This document shows, piece after piece, positions 1 through 9,367 of a stretch of 64,000 nt of DNA (the stretch's first letter is position 1; every line of letters starts with the position of its first letter). The position numbers and the translations under genes are program-made. The stretch is from an uncultured Paraprevotella sp. (GTDB taxonomy: Bacteria > Bacteroidota > Bacteroidia > Bacteroidales > Bacteroidaceae). Where the stretch lies: contig CALULA010000005.1 in the NCBI GenBank assembly GCA_944321365.1, positions 1 through 64,000 on the forward strand, given 5' to 3'. The notes under the pieces are model-generated. The model was not told the origin of the DNA. It worked only from the letters and a program-made list of their open reading frames with translations, and made no database searches.

Positions 1-73
1 GGTGCGTACGGGACTCGAACCCGTGACCCCATGCGTGACAGGCATGTATTCTAACCAGCTGAACTAACGCACC
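1..73 (-). tRNA. tRNA-Asp (anticodon GTC)
   Basis: Read on the minus strand this folds as a complete cloverleaf: 7-bp acceptor GGTGCGT/ACGCACC, D arm, anticodon stem CATGC/GCATG around the loop CTGTCAC (anticodon GTC), and a T arm with TTCGAGT. The discriminator base and 3' end fall just outside the window, so the gene is cut by one base or a few. Confidence 0.95.
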
Positions 74-113
74 TTGCAATTTATTAGGGGAGCTTATTTC
101 CCGTTTGCGAGTG

Positions 114-145
114 CAAAGGTACGGAAAACTATGATAGTTTCCAAA
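114..145 (-). promoter_or_regulatory. Bacteroides-type promoter of tRNA-Asp
   Basis: On the minus strand TTTGG (145-141) is followed after 19 bases by TACCTTTG (121-114). This is the canonical -33/-7 arrangement of the Bacteroides primary sigma factor. It lies about 40 bases upstream of the tRNA. Confidence 0.8.
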
Positions 146-243
146 TATTCTGCCGGAAAAATTATTCTTCTGTGCGGAATCATCTCATAATCATCTCAGG
201 AATCATCTCTGCCACATACCGGCAAAGCGAATCAGCACGCCTC

Positions 244-1584
244 CTATTCATTCAAATATTCAAGAACCTTTCCGCTCAACTGAAGCAGCGAAATCTCACA
301 CATCTTCGTATCATATTCTGCCACAAGCAAGCGTTCCTCTGCATCCAAAAGGCTTTTTTGCGCCTCACGCATCTCAAAACCGGAGAGATCGCCTTTCATA
401 TAGCGTAAATTAGCATATTCATAGTTTTCCTGAGCAGCCACAAGATTCTGCCGCTCCATCTGCACCACCTGCCAGTTGTTACGGTAAGATTGCCACAAAT
501 CGCTCAAATCTGATTTTAAAGAGAGCCTCAAATCCTCACGCTCCAATTCCGCATATTCTATGGCCAATTGAGCATTCCGCTTCTCCATTCTGCGCTTACC
601 GTCGAAAAGATTGAAGCCCACTGTTATGCCGGCATTCAGTCCCCAGTTGTCACGTTTTCGCGTAGAAGACAATTCATAACGGTTTAAAGTATAACCATAA
701 CCGGCATTCAAACGCACATACGGATAGTCGCGCGACATCACTTTCTTGTAATCCGCCCGCACCACTTCTGTATTATTATCTGCCATCAGCAGGGAAGCAT
801 TCGTGGCTAATGTGGCCTCCCATAATTCGCCGTAATGCAAATCGGGATTCACATCAATAACCGTATCACGTATGCCTATAGCTTCACTGACATTCTCGTT
901 AGCCATCAGTTCATTGAGTCTGATAGAAGAAGTATTCAACACTTCACGTTGCTTCATATATTGTGCGCTGTCGGCATTGAAATCCACCTTAGCCTGCAGA
1001 TAGTCCAATCTGGAAAAATTACCGATGTGATAACGGATCTCCACGATACGCATTCTCTCTTTTGAAAGCGACATGGCATAGCGGAAATTCTTCAAACGTA
1101 TCTTTTCCTGAATGAAATTGTAATACTCAGCAGTCAAAGAAGCCACATAATCCTCAATGGCAATACGAGTATCCAATTCTCCCTGCTGCTTAAGCAACTG
1201 CAGCTGTTTGTAGTTGGTCCAGATACTGAAACCATCAAACAACGTCCAATTCAGATTAATTCCCGCATCCAATGTGCCGTCATAAGCACCTCGCTCAGTA
1301 GATGTCACCCCCGTAGCCCGCGCTGTTGTGCGTGAGGTATGAAAATCTCCTCCATATGAAGCTTCGATATCCACAGTCGGCAGCATACCGGCATTGGCGC
1401 GTGTCGCGTTATTGGCACTGACTTCCTGACGGTTTTTTACCATCCTGATAGAGAAATTTTTCTCCAATCCTCGCGACAGACATTCCTGCAAAGTCATCTC
1501 TCTCATCACGCTCAGACTGTCAGCTGTCTGTGCCTGCAGGCAAGGACAGCAAAGCAGCATCACATATAATAATTTACTTCTCAT
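244..1584 (-). CDS. TolC-family outer membrane efflux protein
   Basis: A 446-residue outer membrane channel of the OEP/TolC family, the usual length. An N-terminal signal peptide ends near residue 18 (LQAQ). Two long alpha-helical OEP repeats follow, with the family-typical opening around MTLQECLSRGLEKN and a second repeat from about residue 230. The protein would trimerise as the outer membrane duct of a tripartite RND pump. The start overlaps the end of the RND pump gene by 11 bases, so the two are translationally coupled in one leftward operon with the membrane fusion protein. Substrates cannot be told from sequence. Confidence 0.93.
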   Translation of the reverse strand: MRSKLLYVMLLCCPCLQAQTADSLSVMREMTLQECLSRGLEKNFSIRMVKNRQEVSANNATRANAGMLPTVDIEASYGGDFHTSRTTARATGVTSTERGAYDGTLDAGINLNWTLFDGFSIWTNYKQLQLLKQQGELDTRIAIEDYVASLTAEYYNFIQEKIRLKNFRYAMSLSKERMRIVEIRYHIGNFSRLDYLQAKVDFNADSAQYMKQREVLNTSSIRLNELMANENVSEAIGIRDTVIDVNPDLHYGELWEATLATNASLLMADNNTEVVRADYKKVMSRDYPYVRLNAGYGYTLNRYELSSTRKRDNWGLNAGITVGFNLFDGKRRMEKRNAQLAIEYAELEREDLRLSLKSDLSDLWQSYRNNWQVVQMERQNLVAAQENYEYANLRYMKGDLSGFEMREAQKSLLDAEERLLVAEYDTKMCEISLLQLSGKVLEYLNE

Positions 1585-4500
1585 CTTTCTTGATCTTATT
1601 TATCCGATTTGTCGATATATAACTGTACACCGCAGGAACGATATACATCGTCAGGAAAGTAGAAACAAGCATTCCGCCTACGACAGCCACACCCATGGCA
1701 ATACGCTGGTTACAGCCCTCCCCCGTAGCAAAAGCCAAAGGAATCAAGCCCAAAATGGTGGCGGCACTCGTCATCAGAATCGGACGCAAGCGCTGCAAAG
1801 CCGCATCGCGCACTGCTGTCATCTTGTCCTCTCCACGTTCCTGTTTCAAATTGGCGAACTCCACAATCAGGATACCGTTTTTCGCCACAAGCCCAATCAA
1901 CATGATGATGCCGATCTGGCTGAACACATTCATCGTTATATCACCAAAATACATGAATATCAATGCTCCGGTAACGGCCAAAGGCACCGTCAACATGATA
2001 ACAAAAGGATCCTTGAAACTCTCAAACTGAGCAGCTAAGACCAAGTAGATCAAGAACAATGCCAGAATGAACGCAAACATCAGGCTTGATGAGCTCTCCC
2101 GGAAATCCTTGGAATCACCGGCCAATGATGTACGGAATGTGTCATCCAGCACCTCCTTGGCTATCTTATCCATCTCGTCCAATCCCTGTCCTATGGTCTT
2201 ACCCTCTGCCAGTCCGGCTGAAATCGTGGCCGAAACGAAACGGTTGTAACGATACAGTTTCGGAGGAGCTATACTGTTTTCCAGCTCAATAAGATTGTCC
2301 AGCTGCACCATATTGCCATCACTGCTCCGCAGATAAATGGCTTTCAAATCAGCCGGTTTATTCCGCTGCTGACGGTTAATCTCTCCCAGGATCTCATATT
2401 GCTTGCCATTCATATAAAAATAGCCCATACGTTGTCCGCTCAAACCATACTGTAAGGTCTCGGACAAATCGCGTGTGCTCACGCCCATGACATTAGCCTT
2501 ATCACGATTAATGTGTATTCTGGCCTCCGGCTTACTGAACTTCAAATCAACATCCGCCATCTGAAACACCGGATTCTCGTACACTCTTGTCATGAACTCT
2601 GGCAGTACCTTCTCCAACTTCTCGATATTCGTAGCCTGCAACACATACTGAATGGGCATGCTCGAACGGCGGCCGCCAAAGGACGACTGCTGTTGCACGA
2701 AAGCACGTGCCTTGGTCTTTTCCTTCACTGCCTGCGACAGCTTCTCCGCCATATCCATCTGCGAATAATCACGATCGCTCATGTCCTTCAGGCGAATCTG
2801 AATGTTTCCGCTTCCACTCGACACACGGGCAGTCACAGCCTCGGCGTCCGGAATGAGGGAGTCGACCACGAGATTGATGTCTTCCGTATAATCCCGGATA
2901 TACTCATAAGTCACACCTTCCGCACCACGGGTGTTGATGGTGATCATGGAACGGTCCTCCAGCGGTGCCATCTCCGACGGAATCTTCCCCCACAACACCA
3001 CGACCAGTATCACCATAAGCACCATAAAGGGGATAGTCCACACCCGATGACGCAGGACAGCGGCCAGCGAACGGCTGTAAAGGTTGTTCATTCCCACAAA
3101 GAAAGGCTCCGTGAAACGATAGAATGCGTTTTTCTTTTTTTGCTGCTTCAACAGTTTTGTGGCCAGCATCGGCGTGAATGTCAAGGCAGCAAACGCAGAA
3201 ATGATTACCGCTCCGGAAATCACCATGCTGAACTCACGGAACAGACGTCCGGTGGTTCCCTCCATGAATACAATCGGGAAAAACACCGCCACCAGTGTTA
3301 CTGTCGTGGAAATGATGGCGAAGAAAATCTCTTTTGCTCCTTCTATGCCGGCCTGTCGCGGCTCCATCCCCTCCTCTATCCTTATATATATGTTCTCCGT
3401 CATCACAATGGCGTCGTCCACCACAAGCCCCACCGCCAGCACTATGGCCAGCATCGTAAGCACATTGATGGAAAAGCCCAACAAATACATGATGAAGAAC
3501 GCCCCGACCAGCGAGACCGGAATCACGATGCAAGGCACCAGCGTGACACGCCAGTCGCGCAGGAACAGGAAGATGATGACGATCACCAGCACAAAAGCTT
3601 CGTACACCGTCTGTTTCACTTCATCGATAGACGCCCGGATGAACTTGGTGTTGTCAAAGCCATAAGAGTATTGGACATCATCCGGCAAGTCTTTTTTCAT
3701 CAGCTCCATACGCTCATAGACTGCATCCGCGATGTCTATATGGTTGGCTCCCGGCTGAGGAACGACAACGACACCTACCATGGGGACGCCATTCATCTTC
3801 ATGTAGCTCTTTATGTCTGCCGCGCCCAACTCGGCCCGGCCTATATCGCTGAAACGAATGATACGGTCGCCGTCGTGTTTCACAATCAGGTCATTGAACA
3901 TGTCCGCCGTAGTCATCAGTCCCATCGTACGGATGTTCAGTTCTATCGTGTTACCCTCAATGCTTCCTGAAGGCAATTCCACATTTTCATTATCCACGGC
4001 ATTTTTCACGTCCATCGGGGTGATGCCGTAGCCGGCCATCTTGATGGGGTCGAGCCACAAGCGCATGGAGTACTTCTTTTCTCCCCAGATGGACACGCTG
4101 CTCACGTCTGAAATCGTCTGCAGCTGCTCTTTTACCGTCAGGTCGGCAATCTCGCTCAACTCCAGCAGCGAGCGTTTCTCACTCTGCAGAGCCACCATCA
4201 GGATGGGAGACGCGTCGGCATCGGCTTTCGACACCGTAGGAGGGTCGCAGTCGCGGGGCAGGTAACGCTGCGCGCGCGACACCTTGTCGCGCACGTCGTT
4301 GGCCGCCGTTTCCAGATCGACAGACAGCTCGAACTCCACCGTGATGCGGCTGCTGCCTTGCGAACTCACGCTGGTCAGTGACCGGATGCCCGGAATACCG
4401 TTGATATTTTGCTCCAGCGGCTCCGTAATCTGGTTCTCTATGACATCGGCGTTTGCCCCGGCATAAGAACAGGAGACGGAGATGATAGGATTGTCCACCG

Positions 4501-4615
4501 AGGGATACTCGCGCACACCGATATAGAAATAACCGATGATACCGAACAGCAAGATGATGATGGTCATCACGGTGGCCAGCACCGGTCTGCGTATGCTCAG
4601 TTCTGAGATATTCAT
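1574..4615 (-). CDS. RND efflux pump, inner membrane permease (HAE1/AcrB type)
   Basis: A 1013-residue RND permease close to the AcrB/MexB length. It opens with the family signature ISELSIRRPVLATV leading into TM1. It carries the proton-relay aspartate pair in GLVVDDAIVMTENI near residue 400 and the conserved lysine in GLVAKNGILIVEFAN near residue 912. Two large periplasmic loops follow TM1 and TM7, and a long hydrophobic C-terminal half is visible. It should export hydrophobic compounds by proton antiport together with the adjacent membrane fusion protein (18-base gap) and the TolC-like channel (11-base overlap). The exact substrate range is unknown. Confidence 0.95.
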   Translation of the reverse strand: MNISELSIRRPVLATVMTIIILLFGIIGYFYIGVREYPSVDNPIISVSCSYAGANADVIENQITEPLEQNINGIPGIRSLTSVSSQGSSRITVEFELSVDLETAANDVRDKVSRAQRYLPRDCDPPTVSKADADASPILMVALQSEKRSLLELSEIADLTVKEQLQTISDVSSVSIWGEKKYSMRLWLDPIKMAGYGITPMDVKNAVDNENVELPSGSIEGNTIELNIRTMGLMTTADMFNDLIVKHDGDRIIRFSDIGRAELGAADIKSYMKMNGVPMVGVVVVPQPGANHIDIADAVYERMELMKKDLPDDVQYSYGFDNTKFIRASIDEVKQTVYEAFVLVIVIIFLFLRDWRVTLVPCIVIPVSLVGAFFIMYLLGFSINVLTMLAIVLAVGLVVDDAIVMTENIYIRIEEGMEPRQAGIEGAKEIFFAIISTTVTLVAVFFPIVFMEGTTGRLFREFSMVISGAVIISAFAALTFTPMLATKLLKQQKKKNAFYRFTEPFFVGMNNLYSRSLAAVLRHRVWTIPFMVLMVILVVVLWGKIPSEMAPLEDRSMITINTRGAEGVTYEYIRDYTEDINLVVDSLIPDAEAVTARVSSGSGNIQIRLKDMSDRDYSQMDMAEKLSQAVKEKTKARAFVQQQSSFGGRRSSMPIQYVLQATNIEKLEKVLPEFMTRVYENPVFQMADVDLKFSKPEARIHINRDKANVMGVSTRDLSETLQYGLSGQRMGYFYMNGKQYEILGEINRQQRNKPADLKAIYLRSSDGNMVQLDNLIELENSIAPPKLYRYNRFVSATISAGLAEGKTIGQGLDEMDKIAKEVLDDTFRTSLAGDSKDFRESSSSLMFAFILALFLIYLVLAAQFESFKDPFVIMLTVPLAVTGALIFMYFGDITMNVFSQIGIIMLIGLVAKNGILIVEFANLKQERGEDKMTAVRDAALQRLRPILMTSAATILGLIPLAFATGEGCNQRIAMGVAVVGGMLVSTFLTMYIVPAVYSYISTNRINKIKKDEK

Positions 4616-4633
4616 AAGCCAGCCTCCCTTCCG

Positions 4634-5719
4634 TTAGTCTACGCGGTCAAGTACAATAGGGAGTCCCGTACGCAGCTGCAAGGTTCCCGACGTCACCAGC
4701 GTGTCGCCCACCTGCAGGCCTCTGAGCACCTGCACGCGATCTTCAGTACGCAACCCCGACACAATCTCCACCGGTTGTGCTTTGCCTGACTTATACAGGA
4801 ACACTTTATCCTTGCCCATCTCCGGAACGATGGCTTCGGCCGGAATGGCTATGGCATCCTTGATTTCCTGTTTCGTCAATTTCACACTGGCATAACGTCC
4901 CGGCGTGAGCCGCCCGTTCGGATTATCATACAAGGCACGCACTGTCAGCACATGCATTTCGGGGTCTATCGCCGACTCCTTGGCGTAGACCTTCGCGGGG
5001 AAATCCTGCAGAACGCCGTCGATGGTGAAAGAGAGCGACGTACCCGGATTCACCTCATTGACATAGCGTTCCGGCACAGAGAACTCCACCTTCAGCGGGA
5101 TGATGCGCGTCAGCTTGCTCACAACGGTCGTGGGCGAGGCATAGGTACCCACACTGATCTGGCGCAGACCGATCACTCCATCGAAAGGAGCGCGCAACTC
5201 GGTCAACTCTATCTGGGCTTTCACGATGTCTATATCCGCTTTCAATGTGGCCAGTTCCGTACGCACCTGCTCATAAGCTTCCTGACTGACGGCATCGTGC
5301 TGCAACAAGGTTCCCTGACGATACACGCGGTCGTTGGCCAGTTTCAGCTGCGCTTCCAGACGTTTCAGCTCCGCCTGCAACTGACGGTCGTTTACCTTAG
5401 CCAGCAACTGGCCCTTCTTCACATGCGTACCTTCCTGGAAGTTGATTTCCACAACCTGCCCTGATGTTTCGAACGACAGATCTACCTCCTCATCCGGCAA
5501 CAGCTTTCCCGTCACTATAATTTCATCCGAAAGTACGTCCGTACGTATTTTCACTCCGTTGACGTTCAGAACATTACTTTTCTTGTCTCCTGCCCGTCCG
5601 GCCTCCTCGGCCTGTTCCAACTCTGCATTCAATCTGGGCATCTGCGAATAAATGCCCCACCCTACCAATCCGCAGGCAATAAAGGCAACAAGCCCCCACT
5701 TCAATCGTTTGTCCATCAA
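4634..5719 (-). CDS. RND efflux membrane fusion protein (HlyD family)
   Basis: A 361-residue periplasmic adaptor. A hydrophobic N-terminal anchor (residues 7-22) is followed by a barrel-sandwich half (VDLSFETSGQVVEINFQ), a coiled-coil hairpin near residues 100-160, the second lipoyl half (ELRAPFDGVIGLRQISVG) and a C-terminal beta-barrel ending at a typical membrane-proximal domain. A Cys at about residue 16 follows FIA, but hydrophobicity continues past it, so I favour a signal anchor over a lipoprotein. It is the first gene of the leftward efflux operon and bridges the permease and the outer membrane channel. Confidence 0.92.
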   Translation of the reverse strand: MMDKRLKWGLVAFIACGLVGWGIYSQMPRLNAELEQAEEAGRAGDKKSNVLNVNGVKIRTDVLSDEIIVTGKLLPDEEVDLSFETSGQVVEINFQEGTHVKKGQLLAKVNDRQLQAELKRLEAQLKLANDRVYRQGTLLQHDAVSQEAYEQVRTELATLKADIDIVKAQIELTELRAPFDGVIGLRQISVGTYASPTTVVSKLTRIIPLKVEFSVPERYVNEVNPGTSLSFTIDGVLQDFPAKVYAKESAIDPEMHVLTVRALYDNPNGRLTPGRYASVKLTKQEIKDAIAIPAEAIVPEMGKDKVFLYKSGKAQPVEIVSGLRTEDRVQVLRGLQVGDTLVTSGTLQLRTGLPIVLDRVD

Positions 5720-5900
5720 TATCTTTTTTTATTTTCTTTCTTCTCCGACATGCAGCACACGGTGTCACTTTGAGCCGGACAACGCCTGCCTTTCCGGAGA
5801 ATCCGCAACAAGCCTGTCCGCATTTTCACGTTTCCACCCGCCGTATGCATCAGAAATGTTTCTCAAAAACGGTTTTTGTTTTCTTTTAGTATTATGGGGA

Positions 5901-5908
5901 TAAAAGTA
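5901..5908 (-). promoter_or_regulatory. possible -7 box of the efflux operon
   Basis: The minus strand reads TACTTTTA here, one mismatch from TAnnTTTG, about 180 bases upstream of the membrane fusion gene and preceded by T-rich sequence. No better candidate was seen in the 5720-6243 intergenic stretch on this strand. Confidence 0.35.
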
Positions 5909-6033
5909 CAACAAAAAAGAAAAAAAAGCCTGCTTTATACATTTTTTATAAATAAAATCTTTCTTTTTTCAACCTGAGCGTTACGGCACCGCCACAACGC
6001 CTTTTTCATTCTTCCGCATAACCTGCTCTTTTT

Positions 6034-6088
6034 TTGCGCAAGACTGTCGGCGTTCTTGCGTAAGACCTGAAGTGTTATTGCGCAAGAC
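6034..6088. repeat. 22-bp periodic TTGCGCAA array A (3 units)
   Basis: Units start at 6034 (TTGCGCAAGAC), 6056 (TTGCGTAAGAC) and 6078 (TTGCGCAAGAC), exactly 22 bases apart. The other 11 bases of each unit differ. Degenerate copies may continue at 6102 (CCGCGCAACGG). The array lies in the 524-base gap between the divergent efflux and GNAT genes, and nothing else was recognised there except promoter boxes. Confidence 0.8.
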
Positions 6089-6214
6089 CCGACGGGGCAC
6101 ACCGCGCAACGGTCATCCCTTGCGGACACTCCTATGCACATCTGTCCGTATCCCGCTGTTAAAGAAAGAATAAGATTAATTTTCTCAGGCAAGACACATA
6201 CGGATTTTTCTGCG

Positions 6215-6222
6215 TAACTTTG
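6215..6222 (+). promoter_or_regulatory. -7 box for the GNAT gene
   Basis: TAACTTTG, the Bacteroides -7 consensus, lies 22 bases upstream of the ATG at 6244. It covers the TTG at 6220, which therefore cannot be the translation start. Confidence 0.7.
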
Positions 6223-6243
6223 CACCGACAAAAACGACCCGTT

Positions 6244-6744
6244 ATGATCAGACCCGTAGAAGCGTGGAAAGATGCAAGAAGCATCACCGCCATATACAAC
6301 GAATATGTGCTTCACAGCACCGCCACTTTCGAGACCGTCCCGCTGCAGGAAGCGGAAATGCTGAGGCGTATCAACAACATTGCTTCCGCCTTCCCCTATC
6401 TTGTCTATGAACAAGACGGAAGCGTTACGGGATTCTGTTATGCGCATCTGTGGCGCGAACGGGCTGCCTACCGTCACACGCTGGAAACCACCGTCTACGT
6501 TTCACCGCAATGCCGGCGCCAGGGCATCGGCTCACGACTGCTGGAATGCCTTATCCGCGAATGCCGCAAACTGGACTGCCATGCGCTGATCGCCTGCATC
6601 ACGAGCGAGAACGCAGCCAGCATCGCACTACATGAACGGTTCGGATTCCGCAGGGTGTCGCATTTCAAGGAGGTGGGATACAAATCCGGACGCTGGCTGG
6701 ACGTGTCGGATCTGGAACTGATGCTGACAGGCCGAACGGAATAA
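6244..6744 (+). CDS. GNAT N-acetyltransferase (phosphinothricin acetyltransferase-like)
   Basis: A 166-residue GNAT protein of the Pat/COG1247 type. The opening MIRPVEAWKDARSITAIYNE and the YVLHSTATFET segment are typical of that subfamily. The acetyl-CoA pyrophosphate-binding motif is in VSPQCRRQGIGSRLLE, and a C-terminal motif follows at LHERFGFRRVSHFKEVGYK. The substrate is probably a small amine or amino-acid analogue, but the name does not prove resistance to phosphinothricin. I chose the ATG at 6244 because the promoter box covers the upstream TTG. The gene stands alone, about 90 bases before trkH. Confidence 0.88.
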   Translation: MIRPVEAWKDARSITAIYNEYVLHSTATFETVPLQEAEMLRRINNIASAFPYLVYEQDGSVTGFCYAHLWRERAAYRHTLETTVYVSPQCRRQGIGSRLLECLIRECRKLDCHALIACITSENAASIALHERFGFRRVSHFKEVGYKSGRWLDVSDLELMLTGRTE

Positions 6745-6800
6745 TCGCTTCACAGGAAGAAGAAAAGAAAGCTTTTATAGCGCGATTCGGATAGAATTTG

Positions 6801-6808
6801 TACCTTTG
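6801..6808 (+). promoter_or_regulatory. -7 box for trkH
   Basis: TACCTTTG lies 30 bases upstream of the trkH ATG, the usual distance in this group. Confidence 0.7.
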
Positions 6809-6837
6809 TCACCGTCTAACAAAAGAGCACAAAAGAC

Positions 6838-8343
6838 ATGGACCAAAACTTTTTGACGGAACATTCGGGCAGACATGTTCCGGTCAATAACATCATCAAC
6901 ACCAAACTGATTGCCTATGTCATCGGCATATTGCTTTGGGTAGAAGGGGGAATGTTCCTGCTTTGCATGGGCATCTCACTGTTCTACGACGAGCCGACCT
7001 ACAAAGACTTTCTCTATGCAACCGTCATCAACCTGCTGGTGGGCGGGGGACTCATCGCTTACGGCCGCGGAGCCAACACCTGGATGACCCGCCGCGACGG
7101 ATACTGCATTGTGACGCTTACGTGGCTGATATTCACCCTGCTGGGCATGCTTCCGTTCTATACAAGCGGCGAGATACCGTCTGTGGCGGGAGCTTTCTTT
7201 GAAACCATGTCAGGATTCACCACCACAGGTTTCACTGTCGCAGACCACATCGACTCGATGCCCAAAGGCATACTCTTCTGGCGTGCCTTAACCCACTGGG
7301 TGGGTGGTTTGGGTATCGTGTGCTTCACAATTGCCCTGCTGCCCATTTTCGGCGGAGGAAACCTGCAACTCTTCAGCGCAGAGGCCACGGGCGTGACGCA
7401 CGACAAGATTCATCCGAAAATCAGCACGACCACCAAACTCCTCTGGACGGTCTATATCATCCTCACCGCCGCCTGCACGACCCTGCTCTGCATGGGAGGC
7501 ATGAGCTTATTCGACGGCGTGTGTCACGCATTCAGCATCATGGGAACAGGAGGCTACTCCACCCGACAGGCCAGCATAGCTTACTGGAATTCTCCGTTCA
7601 TCGAATACACCACAGCCGCATTCATGATTATCGCCAGCCTTAACTTCTCACTGCTGGTGCTGTGCATGAAAGGAAAAATCCGCAAGCTGTTCACCGACTG
7701 TGAGACACGCTGGTTTCTCGGTTCCGTGGGTGCGCTGACCCTGATCGTGACCGTCACCCTGATATTCTGTCAACACTATCCCGTAGAAGAAGCCTTCCGG
7801 AAAGCACTGTTCCAGGTAGCCACCATCCATTCTTCCTGCGGACTCACTACGGACGACTATACGCTATGGCCTCATTTCACGTGGATATTGCTGCTTTTTG
7901 CCATGCTGGCCGGCGGTTGCACCGGATCCACGGCGGGCGGCATAAAGAACATGCGCTTCGTCATTCTGTATCACGCTATACGGAATGAGTTCAAACGCCT
8001 CATCCATCCCAACGCCGTACTGCCGGTGAAAGTAAACCGCCACGTGATGACAAACCCTATGCTCAACACTGTCACGACGTTCACCATTTTCTACTTGCTG
8101 TGCAGCATGGTCGGCTGTTTCCTACTCATGATTTGCGGCATCGACTTTCTGGAAGCGTTCACTACGGCCATAGCTGCCTTGGGTAACGTAGGACTGGGAT
8201 TCGGCGACTACGGTCCGGCATATACCCTGAGCGGCATGCCGGAAGCCGGCATGTGGATCGTATCATTCCTGATGCTTATCGGGCGTCTGGAACTGTTCAG
8301 CGTACTGATTCTGTTCAGCCCCGTATTCTGGAAAGAATGGTGA
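6838..8343 (+). CDS. trkH: TrkH-type potassium uptake membrane protein
   Basis: A 501-residue polytopic inner membrane protein built from four pore-loop repeats. The selectivity-filter loops are visible as SGFTTTGFTV, MGTGGYSTRQ, SSCGLTTDDY and AALGNVGLGFG, each with the filter glycine. GGCTGSTAGGIKNMR is a conserved intracellular segment. It takes up K+ and normally works with a cytoplasmic TrkA nucleotide-binding ring. No trkA lies next to it, so the partner must be elsewhere. It has its own promoter and is followed within about 105 bases by cysQ, which also has its own box. Confidence 0.94.
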   Translation: MDQNFLTEHSGRHVPVNNIINTKLIAYVIGILLWVEGGMFLLCMGISLFYDEPTYKDFLYATVINLLVGGGLIAYGRGANTWMTRRDGYCIVTLTWLIFTLLGMLPFYTSGEIPSVAGAFFETMSGFTTTGFTVADHIDSMPKGILFWRALTHWVGGLGIVCFTIALLPIFGGGNLQLFSAEATGVTHDKIHPKISTTTKLLWTVYIILTAACTTLLCMGGMSLFDGVCHAFSIMGTGGYSTRQASIAYWNSPFIEYTTAAFMIIASLNFSLLVLCMKGKIRKLFTDCETRWFLGSVGALTLIVTVTLIFCQHYPVEEAFRKALFQVATIHSSCGLTTDDYTLWPHFTWILLLFAMLAGGCTGSTAGGIKNMRFVILYHAIRNEFKRLIHPNAVLPVKVNRHVMTNPMLNTVTTFTIFYLLCSMVGCFLLMICGIDFLEAFTTAIAALGNVGLGFGDYGPAYTLSGMPEAGMWIVSFLMLIGRLELFSVLILFSPVFWKEW

Positions 8344-8418
8344 CGGACCCACTGCCTTTTCTGCACATCCATGCTGCAAAAAAAGCACGGAACAACAGGC
8401 ATTTCACAAAAAACTCAG

Positions 8419-8426
8419 TATCTTTG
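8419..8426 (+). promoter_or_regulatory. -7 box for cysQ
   Basis: TATCTTTG lies 24 bases upstream of the cysQ ATG. Confidence 0.7.
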
Positions 8427-8449
8427 TCCGTATAAATAATTTCAGAAAC

Positions 8450-9259
8450 ATGCAAAGAGAATTACTGACATGTGCCATCAGGGCAGCTCTGATGGCCGGG
8501 AAAGATATATTGGAAGTGTACAACGACCCGAAAGCGAACTTCGGCATTGAACGGAAAGCGGACAACTCGCCCCTGACTATTGCCGACAAACGCGCACACG
8601 AACGCATCGTGAACGAACTGAAAGAAACCTCCATTCCGATGCTGAGCGAAGAAGGCCGGCACACGGACTACAGCATCCGCAAGGGATGGAAGAGCCTGTG
8701 GATTGTAGACCCGCTGGACGGAACGAAAGAATTCATCAAACGGAACGGAGAGTTCACGGTGAACATCGCTCTGGTGGAGAACGGCATGCCGGTGATGGGT
8801 GTGGTGTACATCCCCGTGTCGCGCACACTCTATTTTGCAGAAGAGAGCATCGGAGCCTACAAGATGGCCGATGTCGACCACCATGCGGCAGGCCTGTCGG
8901 CAGACGACCTGATGGAAAAGGCCGACCGGCTTCCGCTGGAACAGGCCGACACCAAGGGCTTTGTCGTCGTGGCCTCACGCTCTCACCTGTCCCCCGAAAC
9001 GGAGGAATACATCCATCAACTGGAGAAAGAATATGGGAACATACACATCATCTCCTGCGGCAGTTCGCTGAAGATCTGCCGGGTGGCCGAGGGAACGGCC
9101 GATGTCTACCCACGCTTTGCCCCGACCATGGAGTGGGACACGGCAGCCGGACACGCCATCGTCCGCTCTGCAGGCAAGAACATCTACCTCACGGACGAAC
9201 AGACTCCCTTGCATTATAATAAGGAAAATCTGCTGAATCCCTGGTTTGTGGTGAAGTAA
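8450..9259 (+). CDS. cysQ: 3'(2'),5'-bisphosphate nucleotidase CysQ
   Basis: A 269-residue member of the inositol monophosphatase superfamily with the full metal-binding set: an upstream acidic motif MLSEEGR, the signature WIVDPLDGTKEF near residue 85, and WDTAAGHAIV near the C-terminus. CysQ removes the 3' phosphate from PAP or PAPS, the by-product of sulfate assimilation. No sulfate-assimilation genes flank it here. The start has a promoter box at a normal distance. An inositol monophosphatase is the main alternative, but length and motif context favour CysQ. Confidence 0.9.
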   Translation: MQRELLTCAIRAALMAGKDILEVYNDPKANFGIERKADNSPLTIADKRAHERIVNELKETSIPMLSEEGRHTDYSIRKGWKSLWIVDPLDGTKEFIKRNGEFTVNIALVENGMPVMGVVYIPVSRTLYFAEESIGAYKMADVDHHAAGLSADDLMEKADRLPLEQADTKGFVVVASRSHLSPETEEYIHQLEKEYGNIHIISCGSSLKICRVAEGTADVYPRFAPTMEWDTAAGHAIVRSAGKNIYLTDEQTPLHYNKENLLNPWFVVK

Positions 9260-9294
9260 GACAACACGAACTTACCGGAAAAGCAGAAAAAGCA

Positions 9295-9341
9295 AACCCG
9301 ATATGCCCCACCTCCATAACAAAAGGCTGACATATCGGGTT
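9295..9341. terminator. inverted repeat between cysQ and tatC
   Basis: An 11-bp perfect stem (AACCCGATATG, 9295-9305; complement 9331-9341) lies between the convergent cysQ and tatC genes. On the minus strand it is followed by T-rich sequence, so it probably ends the tat operon and may serve both directions. Confidence 0.6.
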
Positions 9342-9367
9342 ATATCATAGCCGACAAACAATATCCG

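Noticed and set aside
2513..3970. Long 485-codon open frame opposite the RND pump gene
   Set aside because: It is the antisense shadow of a strongly conserved coding region, rich in His and Arg, with no recognisable domain.
6220..6243. TTG start giving eight extra residues on the GNAT protein
   Set aside because: The TTG lies inside the -7 promoter box TAACTTTG, so it would not be transcribed.
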